In this document: one piece after another, positions 45,724 through 55,228 of the stretch
How positions within the stretch are numbered: position 1 is the first letter of the stretch
Layout: every line of letters begins with the position of its first letter
Origin: Pinus tabuliformis
Taxonomy: Eukaryota > Streptophyta > Pinopsida > Pinales > Pinaceae
DNA length: 64,000 nt
Reading direction: 5' to 3'
Assembly (NCBI GenBank): GCA_031772625.1
Contig: CM062820.1
Coordinates: forward strand, 1,071,487,369-1,071,551,368
Program-made: the position numbers and the translations under genes
The notes under the pieces: model-generated
The model's database searches: none
The model's input: the letters and a program-made list of their open reading frames with translations, nothing else
What the model was told of the DNA's origin: nothing

Positions 45724-46135
45724 ATCGCTATGTTTTAATGAGCCTAGCGATAGTGAAACTCGTTCTCGTCTAAAGACAAGTTTGTCGCTATTTAATGCAT
45801 TGAACGAGTCTAATGACAAGGATAACTCGGTCCTTTTCATTTTTAGAGAGTCTAAAAAGGTACGTAAAGTCAACTCCGAAAGTCCTTTTTCGTCATCTAA
45901 TCCCTTAAGTCTGAAAAAGTATAAAACAATACAGAAGGGATGAGTTTTCGATAGTTTTAACGAGCCGAACAAAACAAGCGCTCGATCTTTTTGTGCAATA
46001 ATCCCTCAGGTCCAAAAAGATTAAAATCTAGAGGAGGGATAGCTCTTCCGGTCGCTTTAACGAGCTGGAAGGCCAAAACTCGGCAATCTTTTCATATTTT
46101 ACGAGTCAGATGAAAAGAGCTTAAATAAGACTCGT
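45724..46135. repeat. Array of eight pseudoknot-like units
   Basis: Eight successive units of about 50 bp. Each has a stem S1 enclosing a T-rich loop. The loop contains a word like TTTTAACGAGCC whose GAG-type half pairs with a CTC-type word downstream of S1 (S2). This is the order of an H-type pseudoknot. S1 pairs include ATCGCTA/TAGCGAT (45724/45745), CTTTTTC/GAAAAAG (45885/45913), ATCTTTTTG/CAAAAAGAT (45985/46013) and TCTTTTCAT/ATGAAAAGA (46087/46110). S2 pairs include TCCCTT/AAGGGA (45901/45935), ATCCCTC/GAGGGAT (46001/46034) and ACGAGTC/GACTCGT (46101/46129). Both stems change in sequence from unit to unit while staying complementary. Confidence 0.75.
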
Positions 46136-46383
46136 CTTTTGAGGAATGAGTGATAAAACGGGTTAGCAGCTGATTCCAGGTACGGGTTGGAATTTTCCAA
46201 TCACGGCAGTGTCACAAGGATGGCTAGGTGAAATCACTCTTCGCAGCTGTTCCTCAAAATGGGTAAACAATCAAATGGAGGTGAATGATCGGCCAATGGA
46301 AAAGTGGTGGTGACGGTGCAAACACGACCAAGGCTTTAATGGCTGATAATGTTACATTCACGGTGGTTATTTACCGGAGGGTA

Positions 46384-46526
46384 GTTCATTTTTTAACGAG
46401 CTTAAACGCGGAAAAACACTGCTCAATCTTATGTTTATTTTTTAACGAGCATGAACTATGTGCTAAAACTGCTCGGATCTTGCGTTTATTTTTTAACGAG
46501 CATGAACTGTGTGCTAAAACTGCTCG
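46384..46526. repeat. Second block of the E stem-loop repeat (three units)
   Basis: Two near-identical 51-bp units hold TTTTTTAACGAGCATGAACT. CGAGC pairs with GCTCG (46446-46450/46471-46475 and 46497-46501/46522-46526), and a weaker outer stem is GTTTA/TGAAC. A diverged third unit precedes them at 46384. Confidence 0.75.
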
Positions 46527-47093
46527 AATACCCAGTCATATGATAAGAATGTCTCATATAAGATGCCATTTTTTATGGAGCTTGCGCCTTACGAAATCTA
46601 TGCCCCGCATCCTTTCGTTATGCAAGTTCGGAAACGACTAATCCTACGGGTTTAAAGGGTTAGACCTACAGGTTTAAAGGGAGGACCTAAAAATTTAAAA
46701 AATAAATAGCCGCCCCTTGCTTGCACTCCAAAAGGTTTGCATGCCCCCATGCATAAAGTACGATTTCAAGGTTACCCCTTCTTAGTCCAATAAAACATTT
46801 GTTTTACCGGGAGAGGCCTACCTCTTTCAGGTTACCCAAAGATTGTCCTGTTAATCTTTCAAACAAAACACTTCTTCGGCAATGTCTACCGAAATAGACA
46901 AAGGTGAGAGACTCCAACTGTCAACTCACATAACTTTGACAAAAGAATCTTATTCTATAATAACCCCTCTTCCAAGACGGACGGGGTACAGACTAGTCAT
47001 ATTCTCCCGCGGAAACCTACCCTATACCCAAAGTTTTCCTGTCGAAGCAAGCCAGGACGCATGCACCCTGGGTTCCAGTCATATCCTCCCGAA
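46527..47093 (-). other. Spacer of E after the protease stop
   Basis: No coding domain. Contains repeats of GTTTAAAGGG near 46650-46680 and a pyrimidine-rich part from 46860. Confidence 0.6.
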
Positions 47094-48662
47094 TTACTCG
47101 CGCTCATCAGGTGGACGGACCGTGGGTTGAGACATTTCTTGCGTGAAGAGACCATTTAGGGATGGTATGTGACTATTTGCGATGCGTGATCCGGGAAATG
47201 AAAGTTGGTCCACGAGCTTGACCACTCTTCCTTCGTGCGGAAAACACATTACTCTAAAGAGTGAGGAGACGATGGCTCTCATGCAATATATATAGTCTCG
47301 TCCAAGGAGTAGGTTATAATCCAAGGGTCCTTGAACGACCATCACGTTCATTTGAACGGTCTTCCCTTTCAATGCGATAGGCACATTGGGGAGGATCCCT
47401 AAAGGTCGACTGGTTCCTTTATCAAAGCCTGTCAGATTTCTCGTTTCAGGCAAAAGCGCTGGCAAACCAAGCGCTTTCCAAGAAATAGAGGAAAGGATAC
47501 TCACAGATGCCCCTTCATCGATGATGGTGCCAGCCATTACCATTCTGTATATTTGAACGATAATTCTGAATGGTATGCTTTCTGGCAAATGGGGTCTGCC
47601 TAGTTGGTTCCAGTCGAACGAGACAACTAGGTTGCTTGGTGGTGGGACCGAATAGACGGCCGGGTATGACTCTGACGAAGTTCCTTCCTGCGATAAAGGA
47701 ATTGGAAAATTGCCCCCTTGTTCATCGGAGTCTGTGTTGATGAAGAGAATTTGGACGGTGTCGTCTTTATTCTCCTCTGTGATGGTATCATTTGAAGATA
47801 GAGCCTCTGAAGGCAAAACTGGGTCAACTGCCGCTTCAACCTTTTGACTTTCGTCAGGTATGGAATCAGGCGGTTCATCTTCAATGATAGGTGCTTCGGC
47901 TGACCACCTGAGTGGGCCAGCCGGGTTCTCAACTGGTGAAGGACTCAGCAGGAGTTTTTGATATCCAGGAGGAAGTTGCACTGGTAAAACCGGGCGATCT
48001 TCCAAAACTCTTTTAGCCTCATCTAAGAAGGGACAACGGTGGATGGCGTGGTCGCCTTCACACAGTTTGCAGGGAAATCTAGCTTTCCCTCTCTGTCCTG
48101 TGGCTTCACTTTCACTAGTTAACGGTGTGCTGTGAACATGGCTATCAAAGGTTGATGCCACCGAATTGTGCAAACGGGGAGACAAGTCCCTTAGTATCCG
48201 AGGGATGTAGGGACAATCTCTGTGGAAGTGGTCTCCCTTGCATATGACACATGGCGATTTAGGCCTAGTCAGTGCTGTGTGTGGATTTTTGTCAGACGCC
48301 ACTTGTTTGCCCCCAGTCGCTTTTGGCTCCTTATTCTTCTTCTCTTTCTTCTTCTTTTCCTTCTTCTCCTTAGGAATTTGGTTTTTTGTTTTACCAGTTC
48401 CGTCAAGCGAAGAGGAAGGAGGAGAGGAAGAATTAGATGAAGTAGAAGGCTGGTCGGTAACTCTGGTCTGGTCTAACTGTTGATTCGACTGTTCAGGAAT
48501 AGTGGTGTTCTGAACGACATTGGTTGAGAGGAGCCAGACCGGCAAGCCAATTGTCAGTCCCGGAAGCGACAATGTGGCCATATGGGGCGCACCAACATCT
48601 CCCCAAGAGGAGAAGGGACTAGGATTGCCACCAAGGGGAATTCCTTGGTTGGTGTGCTCCAT
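47094..48662 (-). CDS. Element E gag-like/protease ORF
   Basis: 522 residues, intact. The N-terminal 90 residues are Ser/Gln/Pro-rich with no capsid-like helices. A Lys-rich stretch (about 91-115) precedes two zinc knuckles at residues 138-150 (CVICKGDHFHRDC) and 198-210 (CKLCEGDHAIHRC), both CX2CX3HX4C. An acidic linker of some 150 residues follows, then a retropepsin domain from about 365. Its active-site box is TIIDEGASVSILSS (Asp382), followed by LKGKTVQMNVMVVQGPLDYN, LLLGRDYIYCM and VMCFPHEGRVVKLVDQLSF. The protein could bind RNA and process polyproteins, but a particle would need capsid from another element. The ORF is not interrupted, unlike its neighbours, which fits a recent insertion. 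Family: Tat/Ogre-like gypsy, by knuckle spacing and protease type. Confidence 0.9.
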   Translation of the reverse strand: MEHTNQGIPLGGNPSPFSSWGDVGAPHMATLSLPGLTIGLPVWLLSTNVVQNTTIPEQSNQQLDQTRVTDQPSTSSNSSSPPSSSLDGTGKTKNQIPKEKKEKKKKEKKNKEPKATGGKQVASDKNPHTALTRPKSPCVICKGDHFHRDCPYIPRILRDLSPRLHNSVASTFDSHVHSTPLTSESEATGQRGKARFPCKLCEGDHAIHRCPFLDEAKRVLEDRPVLPVQLPPGYQKLLLSPSPVENPAGPLRWSAEAPIIEDEPPDSIPDESQKVEAAVDPVLPSEALSSNDTITEENKDDTVQILFINTDSDEQGGNFPIPLSQEGTSSESYPAVYSVPPPSNLVVSFDWNQLGRPHLPESIPFRIIVQIYRMVMAGTIIDEGASVSILSSISWKALGLPALLPETRNLTGFDKGTSRPLGILPNVPIALKGKTVQMNVMVVQGPLDYNLLLGRDYIYCMRAIVSSLFRVMCFPHEGRVVKLVDQLSFPGSRIANSHIPSLNGLFTQEMSQPTVRPPDERE

Positions 48663-48742
48663 TTTCTCAACCTAAAGATCAACGCAGGAATAGGGGTGAT
48701 TGTTCCGTTTAAAATAAATTTTAACGACGCTTTACACACAAC

Positions 48743-48884
48743 TTTCTTTTACAATTTTAAAGAGTCGAGAAAAAGCTAAAGATGACTCTAGTCTCCTTCG
48801 ATATTTTAACGAGCCCGAAGTGACAAATGCTCGGATGGACTTTTTCCGTTATAGAGTCTGAAAAAGGCCAAAAGGAACTGCTCT
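48743..48884. repeat. Third block of the E stem-loop repeat (upstream of the ORF)
   Basis: Three units. One has S2 AGAGTC/GACTCT (48761/48784). One has S1 CTTCG/CGAAG (48796/48816) and S2 CGAGC/GCTCG (48810/48829). One has S1 CTTTTTC/GAAAAAG (48840/48860) and S2 AGAG/CTCT. The same TTTTAACGAGCC-type loop occurs as in the array at 45724. Confidence 0.7.
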
Positions 48885-48889
48885 GTAGT

Positions 48890-50368
48890 TCTAGGTAGAG
48901 GGTGTGCCAAACTTTTCGCAAAACCGTAGAATACTTTTTAAGGTACGGGTGGTCGATCTTCCTGAATGTTGTGCTCAGTGCATTGCGATCAGTAGGGCGG
49001 CCGACACGGCTTCCTAAGGATAAAGGTTTTATGTCTATAGGGGTCTCCCAATATATACTCGACGGTACGTGGGAGCACAATCCGTACTGGCGCTATCGTC
49101 CCTCAGGAGGAATCACCCACCATCAGCAAGATCGACAGTCACCAGGTTTTACGACGCTGGAACACGTCTCTAGCCTAGACCTCTATGTTGTGCGTTAAGT
49201 TACAAAGCTTTGTTAAGTTCATTCAATTTATTTTAGGTTGATCTTTTTAGAAGTTTTCCTTTTGAGGTTCACCACGAGATGTATGATACAATTCCTAAAT
49301 GCAGTCTAAAGATGATAAGCAAGCTTTTTATATCTTTTCAACCATGAAAATCCTAGCTACAAAGGGAAAAGAAAGACACCATCTTTTCTCAAAGAGCAAT
49401 CAGCACACTCTAATGCACTTTTCCTAAATCAAACATGCAAACTATCAAGATGCAAATGCACAATGCAGGTGTTTGTTTTCTGCTCTCTTAATATTGATGC
49501 CTAAAAAGAAAGCTTTTTGCACAACTTTGAATTTGCTTTTAAATGACAAATACAAACAAGTTTACTTTTTCGAAATCAGAAAGGGTAGAAGAGATTACAA
49601 CACTTAACGATTTTCGAAATGAATACTTGTTTCGACACTTAAAAGAGACAAACTCAAACCAAAAGCAAAAGTAAATGTATAATCAACTGTAAACAACCAA
49701 TGAACTCTCTCCTAAGATCACAATCAACAGATCTGAATCAAGGGCTACAGGATGACTATTTCACTCTTGCAAAGGAAAACTGTAAATGACGCCACAAACA
49801 CATAAAAACACTCACAGTGTTTTTGTACAAAAGGAGGCGGAATTTAAGTAGAGAAAAGGAGTTATCAGACAGGTACCTATGCTGGTTACAGGCTGCAAAA
49901 ATCAGAGATCAAAACAGGGAAAAACAGAGCAGAGAACCCCAGCTACACAAGGCCTAACTGGATCAACGCACCCTCAACACAGAGGTTTTGACATTCAGCC
50001 CAGGTAGCCTTCATGGGACCTGCGTTGAAATGCAGAACCTCTTCACAGAGTCTGTGCAGAAGGAGAAACGAGAGTTTCTCACTGAGTTCTGGGTCACAGT
50101 TTGCTGATTAATCTACGGTTTCGTGCCAAATAAAAGCAACAAGCAAGGTACAATCAAAGGGATGCTTTGAAGAAGGGATAAGATCTATCACAAAGGATCA
50201 TCAAATCATTTGTGAGTCCATTGTTCGGATCATAGACAAATCCAGTGATTGGATCAAAGCAGCAGCTGTCTACTTTGCATCTGAGAATAGCAGATGCAGT
50301 TCGATTGTTGCTGTTGAGTCTATGAACCAAACAATGATAGAGACACAAATAAAATGACTAAACAGATC
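48890..50368 (-). other. 5' leader of element E
   Basis: About 1.5 kb between the PBS and the ORF with no recognisable domain. A 64-codon frame at 50154-50348 just after the PBS may be a small upstream ORF but has no known relatives. Confidence 0.6.
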
Positions 50369-50386
50369 TCTCCAGTGGAGTCGCCA
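50369..50386 (-). promoter_or_regulatory. Primer-binding site of element E (tRNA-Arg)
   Basis: The minus strand reads TGGCGACTCCACTGGAGA, three bases inside the 5' LTR end. It is complementary, with about two mismatches, to the 3' end of a plant tRNA-Arg (…CCCCAGCGGAGTCGCCA). Confidence 0.75.
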
Positions 50387-50389
50387 ATT

Positions 50390-51452
50390 TGTTGTGGGGA
50401 AAAATGCCTATGCAGGACGATCCTATCCACCTAAGGTGTGACAGTGCCTTAGCAACAAACAGAAACAGCTATTCTAGTATTCTTCCTTTATGAATTAAGA
50501 ATGAAGAGAGAGATGGATGGACTAACCGATGTCTTCCGTTTGTCCCTCGATCTGGTTTCTCTTCTCTTTAAGAGTTCCCAGCTGCTTGCCTTCTCGCTCG
50601 CCCAGCTTCAACAGGTTCCTGCAAGATCACAAGAAGAGAACACTACACAAAGACATAGACTCATATTCATAACTAGTTCAGGATTAGAAATAAACTAAAC
50701 ATACTAATGCAATCATACATCAAAGACACATCAGCATATAGGAGAAACCAAGATAGCTTTATTGATGAATAACAAGGTTCAGGAAGAGATACAACCCAGA
50801 GGGCTCCAATCCAGCATCTCCTTCCCAGCAAATGAAATTCCTATCTTCACCTTCCTTCAAAGCATTAAGCACCCAATGATTCCAATCTCAAACCAACAGC
50901 AATTCTTTGCAATAACAAAATTCCAGCCTCTAGATCTCATGGAGGAGAGATCCATATATAGATGTTTTGGAGAGAGGATGAGTCAGCTTGAGATCTGACT
51001 AGTGTCCTCTCCCTCTGTCAGTTCTTGCTTCCACTTAGAGGTTCTTGCTTCCACTTGGAGATTGAGAACCTCTTATTCATCACTAGTCGAATTCACTGAG
51101 GCAAGTGTCATTGAGGAAGATTCTAGAAGATTCCAGGGTCTTGACATCTTGTTGAATGAACTTGCCATTTGTCAATTCCCGCTCATCACACCCTAGTAGT
51201 GCTTCTACCTACGTTGCAGTGCAGGTAGCCAGTGCAGACTTTGCATTTCAGCGCAGACAGCTAGTGGAGCCTCTGAATTGATCCTGAATTGACTTGTTTT
51301 TGAGCAGTTTCTGGTGGAGAACTTCTGTGAATTGTTGTGGTTTGTTAGCCTTGTTCCTCTAGGGGTAGGAACAACATGTTTAGGGACTTTGAATCCCTTA
51401 GATTATGGAATTTTCATGCTTATAGCTCTAAGGCACAAAAATGTCTATAACA
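50390..51452 (-). repeat. 5' LTR of element E
   Basis: 1063 bp, ends as in the 3' LTR. It carries two extra local duplications: a GGTTCTTGCTTCCACTT-type repeat near 51030 and a CAGTGCAGGTAGC-type repeat near 51225. Confidence 0.95.
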
Positions 51453-51765
51453 TCGGTAGTGCCTTTCAGGTACTGTAACACATGCTTTGTTTCCTTCCAA
51501 TATTGCTTGGTAGGCCTCACCATAACTTGACTCGGTTTACTGCATAGCACATGTCGAGTCTTGTGTTCACACGATACATCAAAGACCCCACAAGGTGTCT
51601 ACAAATGGTAGCATCAACCTCTTCACCTGAAGTGGCATTTTCCTTCCTCCAATTTATAGGTAGAGGTGTGTCCATGCGCTTACAACTCTCCATGTGAAAT
51701 CTTTGAAGTATTTCAAAGGCATACTTCCCCTGAGACACGAACAATTCACCATCACCTTTCCATAT
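51453..51765 (-). pseudogene. Copia F RT/RNase H junction
   Basis: 51517-51744 reads FVSQGKYAFEILQRFHMESC, KRMDTPLPINWRKEN and HLVGSLMYRVNTRLDMCYAV, the usual copia sequence just after RT. It begins at the TCGGT duplication and continues at 43541 on the other side of E. Confidence 0.88.
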
Positions 51766-52560
51766 TTACAGCCCAAGGAAGTAATGCATTAAGCCCATGT
51801 ATTTCATCTTAAATTCCCTTGCAATGTCCTCTTTGCAAGAGTGGATTAGTTGCTCATCTCCTGTCAATATTAAATCATCAACATATAAAACAAGAATAAG
51901 AAATTTACCATCTACCAAAATGTGATAGAGGTTCGCATCTACTTCACTTTTGGTGAAGCCCAATCCACTGAGATAACTGTCAATCTGAGTGTACCATGTG
52001 CGGGCAACCTGTTTGAGACCATACAATGCTCTCCTGAGTCTGCACACATGTGACTCTCAATCGTGTGTCTTAAATCCTTCTGGTTTCTCTATGTAAGTGT
52101 CCTCCTCAACAACACCACTGAGAAGGAGGTCTTCGCATCCATCTGGTAGATTTTCAACCCCATCTACACAACCAATGCTAGAATGGATCTGACTGAGGAA
52201 TATCTTTCAACTTGTGAAAAAGTTTCCTCATATTCCACTCCCTCTACCTGAGAGAATCCTCTGGCCACAAAACTAGCCTTGTACTTCTTAATTCTCCCAT
52301 CAGTTGCATGCTTCACTTTATAGATCCATCAGGAACCAACATTGATTTCCCTTCTAGTCTTGGCACCAACTCCCATGCACTATTCTTCATGATAGATTCG
52401 TATTCTTCTACCATGGAATCAACCCAAACAGGTTGATAAATTGCTTCCTCAAATGAAGAAGTATCTATATTAATGAGCTCTGTCATGAGAACCATGTAAC
52501 CAATGAACTTATCATGTGACCTCCTCTGCATGAGATGTGATGTAGGGGTTCCCACATTCT
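51766..52560 (-). pseudogene. Copia F reverse transcriptase
   Basis: The C-terminal piece 51766-52047 has CRLRRALYGLKQVARTWYTQ and the catalytic box LVLYVDDLILTGD, then MKYMGLMHYFLGL. The N-terminal piece 52313-52555 has EEYESIMKNSAWELVPR and related blocks. The stretch between them holds stops and shifts (52050-52310). Confidence 0.9.
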
Positions 52561-53600
52561 CCCTAGCATCCTACAACAATTTATCAACTTCTCTGGTTGT
52601 CTTCCCCCCCTCTTTGGAAGATTTTGGTCGAGCGGGTGCCTCCACTCCGCCTCCTGTCTACTCCGTTGAATGTGGATACCCCAAAACGTCCCAAAGCTCT
52701 TCCTGAGGCTCCTCCTTTGGAGCTATAATATCTTGCTCCAGTGGGATACTCTTCTCTCTTTCCAAAGATAATTCCATAACTTTATTATCATCAAACTTGA
52801 CATCTCTCCTCACAACCGTCATCCTCAATGAAGGAAAACACACGGGGTAATTCTGTGGAGTTTCAATGTATCCTATAAAAACTCCCAACTCTGTTGTAGG
52901 CTCAAGTTTCTTTCTCGAATCCTTGGAGGCATGACAATAAATTGAAGCTCCAAAAATTCTTAAATGGGACACATCAAGCTTTCTCCCAGAGAAAGCTTCC
53001 TTTAGTGTGATCATGCCAAGTATTCTATAAGGACTCTGGACCTACAAGTGGATTGTTGTGTCGCATGCTTCTTCCATAGATGCAATGGAAGCCCCTAATC
53101 ATGCAACATGGCTCTTGCTACTCCCACTATGCTTCTATTTTTCCTTTCGGCTACACCATTTTGTTGTGGGTTATGGGGTGTTATAAACTCTCTTCGAACA
53201 CCTTCTTTGGCACAAAAATCCTTGAATGAATGTGAAAAAAATTCACCTCCATTGTTGCTCTTGAGAGCCTTCACCTTCTTCCTAGTCTCCTTCTCAACCA
53301 ATGCCTTGAATTCAACAAATTTTTAGAAAACTTCATCCTTCTTCTGCATGAAGAAGATCCAACATTTTCTAGAGAAATCATCAATAAAAATAACACAAAA
53401 CTTATGTTTTGTTCTGGAGGTTGTATAGAAGGGTCAACATACATTAAAGTGGACTCACTCCAAGACTTCATTTGTGTTGCTATCTCAATCATGGAGAGTG
53501 GATTTGAACATTTTCCCCAATGCACAGCCCTTGCAGACATCCTGCTGGTAAAGAGAACCTTTAGGGAGACCAGTGATAATTTGATGCATGATTTTTAAGG
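52561..53600 (-). pseudogene. Copia F integrase
   Basis: 53095-53301 has ALKSNNGGEFFSHSFKDFC with the second catalytic Asp changed to Asn (usually TDNGGEF), and ITPHNPQQNGVAERKNRSIV with the Glu. 52658-53014 has the C-terminal FGASIYCHASKDSRKKLEPT and GVFIGYIETPQNYPV, then an acidic linker. The zinc-binding start (CKGCALGKMFKS) is at the 53485 end. Several frame breaks. Confidence 0.9.
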
Positions 53601-54100
53601 CACCATGGTGTAGATGACCCAATATCTTGTGCCAAAGTTCTCCAACATATTGACTATGCACTTTTTCTACCTTACTTCTCAATGCAGTGCAATCTCCCAC
53701 ATCAAGGTTGTATAGGTTCTTCACTTGAACCCTGATCTGCTTCACTTTCCTGATAGCTATGTGTCTCAGAAAGGCTTTCCCTTTACTGAAAATAACATCA
53801 TAGCCTATATCATCTAATACTTCTACAAATATTAGGTTCTTCTTCAGCTCGGGTACAAAAATAACATCTTTGAGGCGAAGAGGAGAGGCTTTCACCCTCT
53901 CAAATGTGACAGTACCAATTCCTGTAGCACTGTACCTCCCATCATCCCCCATTTTGATATGCATCTAGAGATCCTTCTCCTATAGGCTACCAAAAATCTC
54001 CTTGCACCCTGTCATATGGAACGAGGCACAGAAATTAAGGTACCACAAACTCCAAATTTTCAGGTCTAAAATGGGCCTCCTAAGAAAAATGTACAACCAA
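53601..54100 (-). pseudogene. Copia F pre-integrase and protease remnant
   Basis: 53485-53964 carries LRLKDVIFVPELKKNLIFVE, KAFLRHIAIRKVKQIR and LWHKILGHLHHGALKIM, the pre-integrase domain. Just upstream (about 53990-54050) a WYLNFCASFHMTGCKE reading is a mutated form of the protease box WYLDSGASRHMTG; the catalytic Asp is Asn and the next residues are lost. Similarity fades at about 54100. Confidence 0.85.
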
Positions 54101-54239
54101 AATAAACTTTATAAGAACCAATAGGATTCAAGATGATGATGTCAACCATGAGGGATGATTCACCATTTTGGAGTAAAAAAGTGAAAATATTAAAAAACAA
54201 TAAAATAATAAAACTACTTTTTCAACTAGTATTTTCAAC

Positions 54240-55225
54240 TCATCTCCATAAGGTTTTACTCAAATTTTGAATGGAAGTACTCGTTGGATGCAAAATTTAA
54301 TTCCTCATTCAAGGAGTACACATGTTGCATACTTTTGATGCACCCTGCTACACAAAAAATGAGAAATACATGAAAAAATGTGATTGCATTATGAAAATCA
54401 AACATGGGATTAGCTAAAGTTAGACTGGCCTGAAATCCCATCTATGAGAGCCTTTGAGTCTCCATAAATGAAAATGTGATCCAACTGTGCTCGCTTAGAA
54501 AACCATAACGAGCCCCAAAGTGCCAAAATTTCTACTTTGGTGTTGGTACCAAGTCCCATGTTCCAGCAAAGTTTATAACAAGATTTTGAGCAAATCCTGA
54601 GCCACACACTACAACCACAAATGACTCCCTGAGCGGCATCATCAAACAAACCTACTGGAAAATGAATCTGTGTACGTCTTTTTCTTGAACTAGGCCCTTT
54701 AACAATATGATGAAGACCCCCTATGAATTTGTCCATGCTAAGATGAGGGAACATATTCTGTGTACATTTACAGGTGTCCCCTCGAAAATACATGAGTTTG
54801 TCACATGCTAGAGTTCCCAAAAAACATATAAGGGGACTGACTTATAAATCCCATGGTCGGATACCCACCATTTGAGACATCATTCCAGTGTGGTGAACTA
54901 TCGAAGAGGAGGATGATTTAAAACCAACAGAACATGTGTCCATACCTGCAATGATAATGAGCACTACAAAAAAAATGTAGGGTTGTTTCCAAATATTTTC
55001 TACAAAATGGGCACCATCCGAGTCCTTGATAACCCCTTTTGAACAAATTGTCCCAAGTAAGGATCTTATTATGGTAGGCTAACTAGACAAATAAGATGAG
55101 ATTCAAGGGTACTTTCCATTTCCAAATTTTCTGAAACCAAGAAGTGTTAGAAAAAGAGTAGTATGTAAATAATATATACTTGTAGGCCTCTGAGACCACC
55201 ACAGAGCCATGTTGTTGCATTGAGA
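54240..55225 (-). pseudogene. LINE (L1-type) 3' fragment: zinc-binding region and RNase H
   Basis: 54410-54820 has PVGLFDDAAQGVICGCSVWL, MGLGTNTKVEILALWGSLWF and HIFIYGDSKALIDGI, an RNase H domain of the type at the C-terminus of many plant L1-type LINEs (D…E…D order). Upstream (54950-55140, stops allowed) is the RT-associated zinc-binding region (LTWDNLFKRGYQGLGWCPFC). The far end near 54256-54330 (HVYSLNEELNFASNEY) resembles the usual RNase H tail. The copy is 5'-truncated. Confidence 0.75.
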
Positions 55226-55228
55226 GGC

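Larger units (their letters stand above)
43542..51452 (-). mobile_element. Non-autonomous LTR retrotransposon E (gag/protease only)
   Basis: 7911 bp with TSD TCGGT on both sides (43537-43541 and 51453-51457). LTRs of 1030 and 1063 bp start TGTTATAG and end CACAACA on the minus strand. PBS and PPT are both in place. The 5818-bp interior has one long ORF with zinc knuckles and an aspartic protease, and no RT, RNase H or integrase. The primer site matches tRNA-Arg as in Ogre/Tat-type gypsy elements, and the knuckle spacing agrees. It must rely on an autonomous relative for copying. The LTRs differ mainly by two short duplications and scattered substitutions, so the insertion is fairly recent. 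Confidence 0.93.
42166..54100 (-). mobile_element. Ty1/copia element F, split by element E
   Basis: The minus-strand order is [5' end lost near 54100], protease remnant, pre-integrase, integrase, RT, RNase H, [element E], RNase H end, PPT and 3' LTR. The RNase H reading joins across E at the TCGGT duplication. No 5' LTR, PBS or gag is visible. F is old and full of stops. Confidence 0.9.

Noticed and set aside
48902-49198. 98-codon plus-strand frame in the E leader
   Set aside because: Opposite to the sense strand, with no recognisable motif.
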